Positions 29,266 through 38,707 are shown, numbered from the stretch's first letter. The stretch: 64,000 nucleotides of DNA from Rhodospirillales bacterium (GCA_016712375.1 JADJRE010000018.1:1-64000); one strand, 5' to 3'. The notes: generated from the letters alone by a model not told the origin. Made by a program: numbers and translations.

Positions 29266-29919
29266 CTACTGGCGCCCATTTGCCTCGGGCACCGGCGGCC
29301 TGTACGCGTGCCGCACCGCTTGAGACAGCTGAATGTTCAGCTCGAAAGCAGCGACGGCCTCGTCGATAACAGCTTCAGGTTTCGCAATCTCGGCTCCACC
29401 GCAATCGATAGCGTCTCGATACTCGGCGGCGAACACCTTTGGCTCCGAAATCATCGGAAAGTCATAGAAGCTCAAGGCGGCTGGTCCAAGGCCAAGCAAC
29501 TGTGCCAGGAGCCTTCGCAATACCTGACCGCCGTTGAGATCGCCAAGGTAGCGGGTATAGGCGTGAGCGATCAGTCGCGATCCGTCGCCGCCTGCTGCAC
29601 TCTTAACCGCTTCAGCGTAGTGTTCCCCAGCGGGAAGAAGCACCACTTGCTGCGGCCAACTCGGTCCGAAAAGCTCTCCCAGATCCGCCCGCAGGGCTTC
29701 GCTGCGATAGAGGCGGGGGTCGGCCACCCTCCGAACGCCGGGCCGCTGTGACGCCGAAGCCAGGGCCTGCTCCAGAGCGTGGTAGGCTGGCAGCAGATTT
29801 CGCAGAAATAAGCCATATCCGTGCATGGTTATTCGTCCATGCAGTATATCGGCGATGATGCCTGATCGCTCGGCTTCAGCATGCAGGCGCTGGGTGCACC
29901 GGCGAAGCTCGGCGGTCAA
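29266..29919 (-). CDS. hmuO: Heme oxygenase (biliverdin supply for the phytochrome)
   Basis: HO-1-like enzyme that opens heme to biliverdin. About 217 aa. The proximal His lies in CTQRLHAEAERSG near the N-terminus, and the distal helix shows YTRYLGDLNGGQVLRR with the conserved Gly residues. The first usable codon is TTG at 29919, and no ATG is in frame. An ATG at about 29982 (MSRNTGGEESGN) could be the true start if one indel intervenes. The gene is convergent with bphP and lies 125 bases downstream of pufC on the same strand, so read-through from the puf operon is possible. Confidence 0.9.
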   Translation of the reverse strand: MTAELRRCTQRLHAEAERSGIIADILHGRITMHGYGLFLRNLLPAYHALEQALASASQRPGVRRVADPRLYRSEALRADLGELFGPSWPQQVVLLPAGEHYAEAVKSAAGGDGSRLIAHAYTRYLGDLNGGQVLRRLLAQLLGLGPAALSFYDFPMISEPKVFAAEYRDAIDCGGAEIAKPEAVIDEAVAAFELNIQLSQAVRHAYRPPVPEANGRQ

Positions 29920-30002
29920 ACCGCAGGTCTCGAACGTGCCGCTATCGATTGCCGGACTCCTCGCCGCCTGTATTTCTGCTCATCGAACAACACTTCAGAG
30001 AA

Positions 30003-30031
30003 GGGAGCAACGGTCACCGCAAGTGGCTCCC
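30003..30031 (-). terminator. Hairpin just after pufC
   Basis: GGGAGC...GCTCCC inverted repeat (6-bp perfect stem, 17-base loop) starting 14 bases after the pufC stop. It could end or stabilise puf mRNA; no T-run follows. Confidence 0.4.
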
Positions 30032-30044
30032 GGGCACTCCCGCG

Positions 30045-31061
30045 CTATTGCTTGACTTCGTTCAGTTCCGGATAATCGCGCAGCATCGATGCACCCAGCA
30101 GCGGCTTGTTGACGCCCTGGTGGCAGGTGCCACAGTTAATCTTGGCAACGTCGCCGAGCGGTCCGAGCCGGTGCGGCGGGAAGGTCGGCGTGAGCGGAAC
30201 CAGATAGTTGGTGTTCAGGTCGCGGACCATCCGGATGCCGTACCAAGCGGACGTGCGCTGTGGTGCACTCTGATTCCAGTCGAAGAACGAGCGGCTGTTA
30301 TGGCAGAAGGTGCAGTTCTGGCCCAGAGCTCGCGACATGTGCATCATCAGGGCGTAGGTGCGCTCTGTTCGCTTAATGCTCGCGCCGTCTCCACTGGGCA
30401 GTGCGGAGGTCGAGATGACACGCACATTGTCGTCGTTCAGCAAGCTTGGAAATGGATCGAACGGCAGTGATGTTGTGCCGACCGAAGCCGCGGCAATGTT
30501 CTGACCCGCCCGGTATCCCACGGGCCCTCGCGCCGCGACCGGGCCTGGATTGGAGAACCAGATTTTTTCCGGCACCGGCTGCCCCCGATGGCAGGTGTAG
30601 CAGGTGACTCCTGTCTCGCGCACGTGTTTCTGCCAGCTGAGGTTAGTGTGCGCGGTCATCTGCAACATGCGCCGCGCGACCCGTTTGGGGTAGAGCGAGT
30701 CGTCCGCCAAGTTCTCCGCCACGTGGCAGTAATTGCAGCCTTCGTCCCGCGAAACCCAGTCCGTTATAGCCAACATGACCCGGACGAACTGCTCTTCGCT
30801 GAGGTGACCAAGAACCTGGACGTTCTCGTAGACCGCCGAGGCGCGCGGACCCTCCGGCGATGCCTCAGGAATGACATCCGGCAACTGGTTCCGCGCGATG
30901 ACTGTCGCCTCCCGCCGCGGGTTGATGTTCTGCTCCAATGCAAGTCCGCGGTAGCCGGTTTGTACGGACTTGATTGGCGGGCGTTCCCAGCCGGCTGTGA
31001 GCAGCATGAAGGTGCCGAAAAAGGCAGCGAGTGCCAAACTGGCCCAGAACGCGATCTTCAT
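30045..31061 (-). CDS. pufC: Reaction-centre tetraheme cytochrome c subunit
   Basis: Periplasmic electron donor to the special pair. 338 aa, intact. Four c-type heme motifs are seen in order: CNYCH, CYTCH, CTFCH and CGTCH, with Met ligands in MLQMTAH- and MMHMSRAL-type helices. The N-terminus (FWASLALAAFFGTFMLLTAGWE) is hydrophobic without a lipobox Cys, so anchoring by an uncleaved helix, as in several alphaproteobacteria, is more likely than by lipid. It is the last structural gene of pufBALMC, 11 bases after pufM. Confidence 0.97.
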   Translation of the reverse strand: MKIAFWASLALAAFFGTFMLLTAGWERPPIKSVQTGYRGLALEQNINPRREATVIARNQLPDVIPEASPEGPRASAVYENVQVLGHLSEEQFVRVMLAITDWVSRDEGCNYCHVAENLADDSLYPKRVARRMLQMTAHTNLSWQKHVRETGVTCYTCHRGQPVPEKIWFSNPGPVAARGPVGYRAGQNIAAASVGTTSLPFDPFPSLLNDDNVRVISTSALPSGDGASIKRTERTYALMMHMSRALGQNCTFCHNSRSFFDWNQSAPQRTSAWYGIRMVRDLNTNYLVPLTPTFPPHRLGPLGDVAKINCGTCHQGVNKPLLGASMLRDYPELNEVKQ

Positions 31062-31072
31062 CGCACGATTCC

Positions 31073-32035
31073 CTAAAGCCTTGCTGGATCGCCAGTGGAC
31101 GGAATTGTCTGCGGGTAAATCGGTGCAAAGTCATGCTTCACCGCCCACAGGTACCAGTTGTCCACGACCGTGCCGGTGAGCAGGATACCGATGCCGCCGG
31201 CCAAAGGCGTCAGGACGGCGAACCACCAAGCCCAGCGATGGATCGATTCCATCGTCGCGTTGAAGCCCATTGTCCACCGCCAGAACAACGCAGCCCGTTC
31301 GCCCGCGGTACCACGATCGATGATCTGTTCCACCTCGCGCTCGCCGCCGAAGCGGCTGACCGCGAGGATGGTCGCCCCATGCATTGCGAATAAAAGGGTC
31401 GAGCCGTAGAGGAAGACGATCGAGAGCGCGTGGAACGGGTTGTAGAACAGGTTGCCGTAGCGGATGGACAAGGCAGCGGTCCAGTCCAGGTGCGGAAAGA
31501 TGCCGAACGGCACCGCCTCGCTCCAGCTTCCCATCAGCAGCGGGCGGATAAAGCCGAGCACGAGATACAACCAGATGGCAGCGGCAAACGCCCACGCGAC
31601 GTGGGTCCCCAACCCCAGCGCGCGCGCGCGACGGTAAGTGCGCACCCACCAAAGCAGGATCGACGTGGTGAGGAAGAACCCGGCCATGATCCACCAACCG
31701 CCCTCCGCCAGCGGGGGCAGCCGCAGCCCGTAAGCTGGGCTCGGCGGCTCCAGGGCAAGCCACGGGAGTTGTCGGACGAACTGGATCGGATCCCAATTGA
31801 CCGATGCCCACATGTTGAGGCCGATGATCTCGATGGCGATGAAGCCACAAATGAGCGAAGCGACCCCGGCAGCACCCAGATAGGTCGGGCCGACCTGCGC
31901 GTCGCCGATTACGCCGAGCCAATACGAAATCATCGGCTTGCCGAGGCGGGGCCAGCTGCCGCGCGGCAGCGGTGCCACCGGGTACGATGCACAGCGGACC
32001 TGAACACGGGTAAAAAGGTTCTGGCATTCGGCCAT
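31073..32035 (-). CDS. pufM: Reaction-centre M subunit
   Basis: 320-residue, five-helix core protein that binds half of the special pair and QA. The start MAECQNLFTRVQVR at 32035 is the family start. Landmarks are PRLGKPMISYWLGVIGDAQ, EPPSPAYGL, FIRPLLMGSWSEAVPFGIFPH and MHGATILAVSRFGGERE with the iron/quinone-side His, then NATMESIHRWAWW. The N-terminal segment matches Rhodospirillum-like PufM better than the Rhodobacter form. Intact, overlapping nothing, 14 bases after pufL. Confidence 0.97.
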   Translation of the reverse strand: MAECQNLFTRVQVRCASYPVAPLPRGSWPRLGKPMISYWLGVIGDAQVGPTYLGAAGVASLICGFIAIEIIGLNMWASVNWDPIQFVRQLPWLALEPPSPAYGLRLPPLAEGGWWIMAGFFLTTSILLWWVRTYRRARALGLGTHVAWAFAAAIWLYLVLGFIRPLLMGSWSEAVPFGIFPHLDWTAALSIRYGNLFYNPFHALSIVFLYGSTLLFAMHGATILAVSRFGGEREVEQIIDRGTAGERAALFWRWTMGFNATMESIHRWAWWFAVLTPLAGGIGILLTGTVVDNWYLWAVKHDFAPIYPQTIPSTGDPARL

Positions 32036-32049
32036 TGAAGTGCCCCCCG

Positions 32050-32874
32050 CTAGCGCCAGATCGGCAGATCGAGCCACCAATTCCACCACTCTGGCCAGCC
32101 GCGGGTCCAGAACGGGCCGCTGATCACGATGCAGACCGCGCTCCAGAATCCCGCGGATAGCGCCAGGAAGAGCCCCAGCCGATGAATGCCGAGGACGCCG
32201 ATGGAATAGCCGATGTGGTCGCGGAAAAAGGTGTTCTCGTGTTCGGCGCCTTTGAGCCGCTCGCCCTTTTTCGGGTTGGCTGCTGACAGGATCGCCGATC
32301 CGTGCAGCGAGAGCGCGAACGTTGTCGTGAAGAAGAAGCTCACGGCGAGCATGTGCGCCGGATTGTAGTGAAAGTGTAAGTACTGGTAACCAACGTTCGA
32401 AACCCAGTCGAGATGGCTGAAAATGCCGTAAGGAAAACCATGGCCCCAGGCACCGAGCAGCAGTGGGCGAATGACGACGAGCGTCACGTAGGCGAAGATT
32501 GCAACGCCGTAGGCGGCCGGAACATGCAGTCCCATCCCAAGTTTTCGGGCGATCTCCGCCTGGCGAAGGGCCCAGGAAACGAAGGCGCCGATGGCGCAGA
32601 CGGTTATCAGTTGCCAGAGGCCGCCTTCTTTCAGCGGGGCCAGCCCCAGGCCGTATTTGAGGTCGGGCGGAGCAATGTTGATCAGCCAGGGATTCCAGGT
32701 TGGTCCGAGCGCCGCTCCCCATAGGATCAGGCCGGTTCCAATCGCCGCGAAGAAGATCGTCGTCACGCCGAAAAAGCCCACGTAGAATGGGCCGAACCAA
32801 AAATCGAACAGGTCGCCGCCGAGCAGGGTGCCGCCCCGAACGCGGTACTTCCTCTCGAAAGTGAGCAACGCCAT
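32050..32874 (-). CDS. pufL: Reaction-centre L subunit
   Basis: 274-residue core protein, partner of PufM and site of QB. Start MALLTFERKYRVRGGTLLGG, followed by FDFWFGPFYVGFFG, IRPLLLGAWGHGFPYGIFSHLDWVSNVGYQYLHFHYNPAHM and HENTFFRDHIGYSIGVLGIHR (shown only in part here as landmarks). ATG 32874 has a GGAGG ribosome site. A stable hairpin lies between pufA and this gene. Intact. Confidence 0.97.
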   Translation of the reverse strand: MALLTFERKYRVRGGTLLGGDLFDFWFGPFYVGFFGVTTIFFAAIGTGLILWGAALGPTWNPWLINIAPPDLKYGLGLAPLKEGGLWQLITVCAIGAFVSWALRQAEIARKLGMGLHVPAAYGVAIFAYVTLVVIRPLLLGAWGHGFPYGIFSHLDWVSNVGYQYLHFHYNPAHMLAVSFFFTTTFALSLHGSAILSAANPKKGERLKGAEHENTFFRDHIGYSIGVLGIHRLGLFLALSAGFWSAVCIVISGPFWTRGWPEWWNWWLDLPIWR

Positions 32875-32931
32875 CTGTTCCTCCCTCGCGCTGCCGCAAG
32901 TGTTGCTTGCCTTGTCGATTGCCGCGGATAC

Positions 32932-32960
32932 GGACAAGGCCTGAGCTTCAGACCTTATCC
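32932..32960 (-). other. pufA-pufL intercistronic hairpin
   Basis: On the minus strand GGATAAGGTCTGA-AGC-TCAGGCCTTGTCC folds into a 13-bp stem with two G-U pairs and a three-base loop. A hairpin at this place protects the pufBA part of the message from 3' decay in Rhodobacter and sets the LH1:RC ratio; the same is inferred here. Confidence 0.7.
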
Positions 32961-32979
32961 GCTCCCTCGGCAGGTACCG

Positions 32980-33195
32980 TTAGGCGACAGTCGCTTGCAG
33001 GCCCGCCAGTTCCGCTGGCGCTGACGGCAGAATCAACTCCACCTTGTTTTCCGCCCGTGGGCGTGGGCCTTCCAGCCAGTTGAACCGGTCGGTGCTGAGC
33101 AGGATGAAGTGAATCAGCAATGCCAATGTGAAGAGAAAGACAAACAGTGCGACCAGCGTCCGGCGCGGGTCGAACAGAAGCCAAATTCGCCACAT
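32980..33195 (-). CDS. pufA: LH1 alpha polypeptide
   Basis: 71-residue light-harvesting 1 alpha chain: MWRIWLLFDPRR start, one membrane helix with the bacteriochlorophyll-ligand His in LLIHFILLSTDRFNWLEG. The C-terminal tail (PRPRAENKVELILPSAPAEL) is about 20 residues longer than the mature Rhodospirillum rubrum form and may be processed. It follows pufB by 13 bases. Confidence 0.95.
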   Translation of the reverse strand: MWRIWLLFDPRRTLVALFVFLFTLALLIHFILLSTDRFNWLEGPRPRAENKVELILPSAPAELAGLQATVA

Positions 33196-33208
33196 CTCCG
33201 TGCGCTCC

Positions 33209-33439
33209 CTAGGTCAGGTTTGAAAGAGTGTGCAGCAGTGCGACAGCCACGCCGTCGTGGAGCGACGTGTACCCTTCCGGACCTGGCAGCCAGGGTCGCC
33301 ACAACCAGGCCAGGACGTGCGCGACGATGGCTATCAGCGTGAATGCAATGAAACTGCCCATGAAGATGCCATGGAATTCCTTCGCCTCATCCGGGGTCAG
33401 CCCGGAAAGCGTTGGATGTCTATCGTCGGTAGCAACCAT
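33209..33439 (-). CDS. pufB: LH1 beta polypeptide
   Basis: 76-residue LH1 beta chain. Start at ATG 33439, with AACGGAGA as ribosome site. LSGLTPDEAKEFHGIFMGSF precedes the helix, which has the pigment His in VAHVLAWLWRPWLPGPEGY. The tail after PGPEGY is about 20 residues, longer than in Rhodobacter but similar to R. rubrum. It is first gene of pufBALMC; the 195-base gap to bchZ holds no pufQ-like frame. Confidence 0.94.
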   Translation of the reverse strand: MVATDDRHPTLSGLTPDEAKEFHGIFMGSFIAFTLIAIVAHVLAWLWRPWLPGPEGYTSLHDGVAVALLHTLSNLT

Positions 33440-33634
33440 GTCTCGATTTCTCCGTTTTTCGGGCCGAATGCCCGGTACCGTGCATCTCCCGCGCGGCAGG
33501 GACCGCCATGGCGCGCCGGCCACGACAAGCTGAACGCTCACCAGCATCGGGCAGGCGGGGCACCGCGGAGAGCGCCCGCCGGTGAGAAAGACGGGGCGAT
33601 CGGGTAACAGCCGAATCAGTGATGCACCGGTTTC

Positions 33635-35091
33635 TCATGCGGCCCGACCTCCGACGGGGAGAGCCGACGCCATTCCCACGTGCTGAGCGGTCACGCGTGA
33701 TTCACCGGCGGATCGGGCCCGCTGCTCCGCCTCGTCGCGCAGCCGCTTCGACGCCGATATTCGCACCAGCACCGGCTCGCGAGAGACGACCGTCTCCAGT
33801 GCCGAGCGTGCGTCCTCATCCCACGGCAGCTCCTGGTGCCCGCGCGCCGGCGTCGCGATTACCTGGTCCATCTCCGTGGCCAGCGGCAGGACGAAAACAG
33901 CGCGTCGAACAGGGCGTTGCAGACCAGCTGAATGAGGTGTGTCGCGCCGGCGTAGCCCATGAATGGCGTACCGGTGTGCCGCCGCACGATCGCCCCGGGG
34001 AACGACGCCGGGATGAAGATCGTCCGCGCGCCGATCTCCGACAGGTACATCCGCTCGTTGTAGCTGCCGAACAACACCAGCGGCGTCCGCTCGGAGATCG
34101 CCGCGCGCACCGCTGCGTTGTCGGGCTTCACGCCGGCGCAGCGCGAAAACGCGAAGCTGCAGGGCAGGCCCATCTCCGTCTCGAGGAAATGACGTACGCC
34201 GCGGCTGTAGGTCTCGGTAGCAACAATCGCAAAGCTGGCGGTTCCGAAGAAATCCTGGGTCACCGATCGCCACAAATCCCACAGCGGCTTGATCGTCGTA
34301 TGCTTTTCCCGTTCGATGAAGGGCTCTGGATCGAGTCCGAGCAGCTGGCCCAGAATGCGCAGGAACTTCGTCGTCGAGTGCAGCCCGATCGGCGCCTGCA
34401 GGTACGGGCGTCCCAGCGCCTCGCACAACGCGCGGCCAAACTCACGGTACAGGCAGATGTTGACGTCGGCGTCCACCAGCCGCGGTACATCGGCGACATG
34501 GCTGCCGAGCGGGAATACCATGTTGATCTCGGCACCAACGCCCTCCACCAGCCGGCGGATCTCGGCAAGATCCGACCAGCAGTTGAAGTAGCCGTAGGTG
34601 GGGCCGATGATGTTGACGGTAGGCTTGGCCCCTTCGGCGCGGCGCTTGGGTGCCGGCATGCGGCCGCGCTTCAGCCCGTATTCCGACCACAGCCAGACCA
34701 GCGCTCGATTGGCGCTCTGCCACTGATCCTCGTCGATGCTGCGTGGAAGGAAACGCTGGATGTTGGTTCCTTCCGGCGTGACGCCGCCGCCGATCATCTC
34801 GGCGATCGAGCCGGTTACCACAACCGCGGGCTGTGCCGGGTCCAGCGTCCGATGAGCACGTCGCATCGCCCCCTCGGTGCCGTGCTGGCCCAGTTCCGCC
34901 TCGCCGAGGCCGGTGACGACGATCGGCAGTTCGTGCGGCGGCAGCGCATCGGTGTAGTGCAGGACCGAAGTCACCGGCAGGTTCTCGCAGCCGACCGGGC
35001 CGTCGATGATCACCTGCAAGCCCTTGATCGCTGTGAACGCGTAGACCGCCCCCCAATAGCCGCCGGCGCGATCATGATCGAGGATCAGCAT
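33635..35091 (-). CDS. bchZ: Chlorophyllide a reductase subunit Z, frameshift near 3' end
   Basis: Catalytic subunit (with BchY, and BchX as donor) that reduces ring B to the bacteriochlorin. Start MLILDHDRAGGYWGAVYAFT at 35091, directly at the bchY stop. Conserved segments include GPVGCENLPVTSVLHYTDAL and NIIGPTYGYFNCWSDLAEI. Near 33895 the frame breaks (NALFDALFSSCRWPRR) and homology continues one frame over with VLPLATEMDQVIATPARGHQ and PWDEDARSALETVVSREPVL to 33635. The repaired length of about 485 aa is normal. Confidence 0.94.
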
Positions 35092-36676
35092 CAGACACCC
35101 TCCCCCCCGAGCGGCGTCGGCAGCGGCGTCTTCACGGGACGAGTGGGGGGCCGTCGGCGCGGCTGGTCGTGCCACACGCCGGCAGTCTCGCCGCCACCGA
35201 CACCCTCGAAGAACCCCTGCATCGCGTCAAAGCGGTGCTGGTTGCTGAGCGCTGCGTTGATCACCTGTGACAGCGATGCTGGCCCGGCAATTCCCATCAG
35301 CGGTCGCGCCGAGATCAGGTTGGTGAAGTACAGCGCCGATGTTCCGGCCTGCTTCGCCTTTTGCACCACCGGCGTGGTGCCGATCGCAAGATCCGGGCGA
35401 AACTCAGCGAAGGCGGCAAGGTCGTCTTCCAGCGAGGCGCGGTAGCGGACCTGTACGCCCTTCGCTTCCAACCACTCCCGGTCCGTTTCCGACCAGCGGG
35501 AGCGGGGGCAGGCGGTTCCGGTATAGCGGACGTCGGCGCCGCACTCCACCAGCAGCCGCGCCACCAGCAGCTCAGAGCCTTCATATCCTGACACGGTAAT
35601 CCGCCCGCGCACTGGGTTGGCGCCGAGCGCCGCCTTGATCGGCGGCAGCAGGCTGTTGTGTGCCGCCGCCACCACGTCGGCCGCGATGCCACAGGCGTCG
35701 CCGATGGTAGTGAGCCAGGCGGCGGTTCCGTCCAGTCCGACCGGAGCTGAGCCGACGATCGTCCGGCCCGCGGCCTCGAACTCGCGGACGCAGGCGGCGT
35801 AGAACGGATGGATGGCGGCGACGGCGGCGCAATCCAGCGCGGTATAAGCTCCCGCCACTCGCGCGTTGGCACTACGGGCCCGGCGGCGATGCCGAGTGGT
35901 TCCAGCATCCGGCCGATTACCATTGGATCAGCCGGAAACATCTCGCCCAACAGCGTGATCGTCGGCTTGTCGGGCCGCTCCGTGCGCGGAGCCGGAACCG
36001 GACCCTGCTCCACCTCGTGCCGGGCGTATGCGAGCATTGCGCCCGCCAGCACGTCCTTCGCCTCGGCATGTGTCGGCACGCCGAAGCCTGGAACATCGAT
36101 GCCGATGATTCGCACCCCGCGGATTTCCTTCGGCAGCAGCCGCAATGGAACACCCGAGGCGGTCGGCACACACAGGTTGGTGACAACGATGGCGTCGTAT
36201 AGCGCCGGGTCGGCCAGCTGATGGACGGCGTCCCGGATGTCCTCGAACAGCTTGCCGGTGACGAGCGTCTCGGAGTTGAAGGGCACGTAGCCGACCGTGC
36301 GGCGCGCGCCATAGAAGTGCGACGTGAACGTGAGGCCGTAGACGCAGCAGGCCGAGCCCGACAGCACCGTTGCCGTGCGCCGCATGCGCAGGCCGACACG
36401 GAGCGAGCCGAACGCCGGGCACATGCTCTGCGGTTGGTCGTGCGGACCGGTCGGGTAGTCGGCGGCGTAGCGCGCCAGGGTTTCAGTGGCGCCGGCTGCC
36501 GCGGCGGCCCGCTGCATCTCCTGCTTGCCGGCATGGCAGCCGGAAGCGGTGTTCCCAATCGCCGTGCCGGCGGGCCGCGGTGGGCCGTCGTCGGCTGCGG
36601 GGGCGAGGGCAGCGTCGTAAACCACCTCTACCGAGGATGCCGCCCTGCCACTATGTTGAGCGTCGAAATTAGTCAT
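35091..36676 (-). CDS. bchY: Chlorophyllide a reductase subunit Y, frameshifted
   Basis: NifDK-like subunit of chlorophyllide a reductase. The first part (from ATG 36676) includes QSMCPAFGSLRVGLRMRRT, GSACCVYGLTFTSHFYGARR and VTNLCVPTASGVPL with cluster cysteines. Near 35850 the frame is lost (GPVVPTREWREL then PRW), and homology goes on one frame over (YTALDCAAVAAIHPFY). One T missing in CTT(T)AT would restore REWRELYTALD. The C-terminus is Pro/Arg-rich. The repaired length of about 528 aa is normal. Confidence 0.94.
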
Positions 36677-36701
36677 CGCCTTCGACTTCGTCTTTGCCGG
36701 A

Positions 36702-37721
36702 TCAGACCTCTTCGTAGATCACTTCGAGGGATGGCTTCTCGATCGGCGCGGTGCCGCAGAGGTCGGCCGGCGTCGCCGGCGTCAGCTGCACGTCGCCGCC
36801 CACGTCCTTGCTCTTGAACAGGCGTAGCGGGGGCTCGTGCGCCAGCGGTCTTGGCTGCCGTGGCGGCGCCGCGGCGACATTCGTCGCCAGCTGCTCGCAT
36901 AGCGGCGCCCAGCGGTTACCGAGATGGCCGATAATCTCGTAGTTCGCGCTCTTGCGCCGTATGTCCTCGTCGGCGGGAATGGCGGCGAGAACCGGAATAT
37001 CAACTGCGGTGGCGAACCGCGCGGCCTCCCCGGTGCCGTCATCCTTGTTGATCACCATGCCGGCAATGCCGACATGACCGCCCAGCTTGCGAAAGTATTC
37101 GACGGCAGAACAGACGTTATTGGCGACGTACAGCGACTGAAGGTCGTTCGACGCCACGACGATCACCTTCTGGCACAGGTCGCGGGCGATCGGCAGCCCG
37201 AAGCCGCCGCAAACGACGTCTCCGAGGAAATCCAGCAGCACGAAGTCCACTTGCCAATCGTGGAAGCCCAACGACTCCAGCAATTCGAAGCCGTGGATGA
37301 TGCCCCGTCCGCCACAACCGCGACCAACCTCCGGACCGCCCAGCTCCATGGCGAAGACGCCATCGCGCATAAAGCAGACGTCGCCTATCTCCACCGGTTC
37401 GCCGGCCAGCTTCTTGCGCGACGATGTCTCGATGATTGTCGGGCAGCTGCGCCCGGCGAACAGAAGCGCGGTGGTATCGCTTTTCGGATCGCATCCGATC
37501 AGCAGCACCCGCTTGCCCTGCTGCGCCATCATGCAGGACAGGTTCGCCAGCGTGAAACTCTTGCCAATTCCGCCCTTGCCGTAGATGGCGATGATTTCGG
37601 TGCTCTTGCCAGCGGGCGCCGGCGTTGCCGCCTCGGAGCCGTGCATTCCGGCGATGTCCTGCCGCTCCGTGACGTCGGCCGTTTCAGATGCGAAAGGAGC
37701 GATGGCAAATGCGTCGGTCAT
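36702..37721 (-). CDS. bchX: Chlorophyllide a reductase iron protein subunit X
   Basis: NifH-like ATPase and electron donor for BchYZ. The P-loop IYGKGGIGKSFTLANLS is near residue 45, LIGCDPKSDTTAL follows, and the cluster cysteines are in GRGCGGRGII and DVVCGGFGLP. ATG 37721 overlaps the bchC stop (TGATG on the minus strand); a longer 5' extension to 37757 is less likely. 339 aa, intact. Confidence 0.95.
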   Translation of the reverse strand: MTDAFAIAPFASETADVTERQDIAGMHGSEAATPAPAGKSTEIIAIYGKGGIGKSFTLANLSCMMAQQGKRVLLIGCDPKSDTTALLFAGRSCPTIIETSSRKKLAGEPVEIGDVCFMRDGVFAMELGGPEVGRGCGGRGIIHGFELLESLGFHDWQVDFVLLDFLGDVVCGGFGLPIARDLCQKVIVVASNDLQSLYVANNVCSAVEYFRKLGGHVGIAGMVINKDDGTGEAARFATAVDIPVLAAIPADEDIRRKSANYEIIGHLGNRWAPLCEQLATNVAAAPPRQPRPLAHEPPLRLFKSKDVGGDVQLTPATPADLCGTAPIEKPSLEVIYEEV

Positions 37722-38656
37722 CAGCAGGCCCGCCAGTCGAGGATCATCTTCAGGCACCCTGGGTCAGTGAACGCCGTCCGGTAGGCGTCGGCGGCCTGAC
37801 CGGCCTCCCGGCGATGGGTGATCAGGCCGTCGAGGGACAGCCGACCGGACTCGATCAGGCTGCGGACGCTCCGCAGGTCGGATGGCTGCCATTCCGCGGC
37901 GACGCGGATGCGCGCCTCACGCAGGAATGCCGGCGGGAACGCAAATTGCAGCGGCCTGGTGTAAAATCCCGCCAGCACTACCTCGCCACCCGGAGCCAGC
38001 CGGGCGATCAGGTCGTCCAGCAGGCTGGCGTCGCCGCTGACGTCGTAGATAGCGTGGTAGTCGTGGTGCGCGTCCTCCGCCGGGTCGATTACGGCGTAGC
38101 CACAGGCACCGCCGGCGCGTTCGAGGTTGTGCTCCCAGACCACAGGCGCTCTGCCGCCGGTTGCCAGCACCAGCCGGGCGAGCAGCCGCCCGAGGACGCC
38201 GTGTCCGACAATCAGGTCGGGCTTCTCCATGCCGCCAGCCAGGGCGTTGTAAGCGGTCGCCGCGAGCGCGATGAGCACCGCCTGCTCGCCGATGTCCTCG
38301 GTCAACGGGAGCACGCGGGTGAAGGGAACCACCAGCCGGGACGCGGCGCCGCCGAACAGGCTGCGAACGTCGCCAAAGCACCGGGCGCCCGGAACGAAGA
38401 CGCGGTCGCCGATGCGCGAAGCGGCGCCGGCGCCGGCTTCAACGACACGGCCAACGGCCTCGTAGCCCGGAACCAGCGGATAGCCCAGCCCGGGGAAGGG
38501 CGGCATGGTGCCGTCCCACAGCAGGCGCTCGGTGCCGGTGCTGATGCCGCTCCATTCGATGTCGACAACCACGTCCTCATCACCCGGCAACGGAAGGTCA
38601 AGACGGCTGAGCACCAGTTGCTTGGGCTGTTCGAGGACGACGGCGATGGTGTCCAT
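37721..38656 (-). CDS. bchC: Bacteriochlorophyllide a dehydrogenase
   Basis: Zn-type medium-chain alcohol dehydrogenase that oxidises the 3-hydroxyethyl group to 3-acetyl. Start chosen at MDTIAVVLEQPKQL (38656), the family start, rather than the longer ORF from 38713. 311 aa. Motifs include WSGISTGTERLLWDG, PGYEAVGRVVEAG and VGHGVLGRLLARLVLA (nucleotide fold). It heads bchCXYZ. Two PpsR operator-like sites lie just upstream. Confidence 0.94.
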   Translation of the reverse strand: MDTIAVVLEQPKQLVLSRLDLPLPGDEDVVVDIEWSGISTGTERLLWDGTMPPFPGLGYPLVPGYEAVGRVVEAGAGAASRIGDRVFVPGARCFGDVRSLFGGAASRLVVPFTRVLPLTEDIGEQAVLIALAATAYNALAGGMEKPDLIVGHGVLGRLLARLVLATGGRAPVVWEHNLERAGGACGYAVIDPAEDAHHDYHAIYDVSGDASLLDDLIARLAPGGEVVLAGFYTRPLQFAFPPAFLREARIRVAAEWQPSDLRSVRSLIESGRLSLDGLITHRREAGQAADAYRTAFTDPGCLKMILDWRAC

Positions 38657-38707
38657 GCAGGGACTCCTTGCCAGCAATTGGCAGAAAACTGAGCACTGCC
38701 GCAGCGG

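Noticed and set aside
31073..32899. A 608-aa minus-strand ORF covering pufM and part of pufL
   Set aside because: The first half is a shadow of pufL in another frame; the real pufM starts at MAECQNLFTRV (32035).
33440..33634. pufQ between bchZ and pufB
   Set aside because: No frame of about 70 codons with a membrane helix was found; the short frame from 33547 is low-complexity and runs into pufB.
33859..34426. Two separate genes for the C-terminal and N-terminal parts of bchZ
   Set aside because: Family homology runs continuously through both with one frame change, and no start codon or ribosome site fits a second gene.
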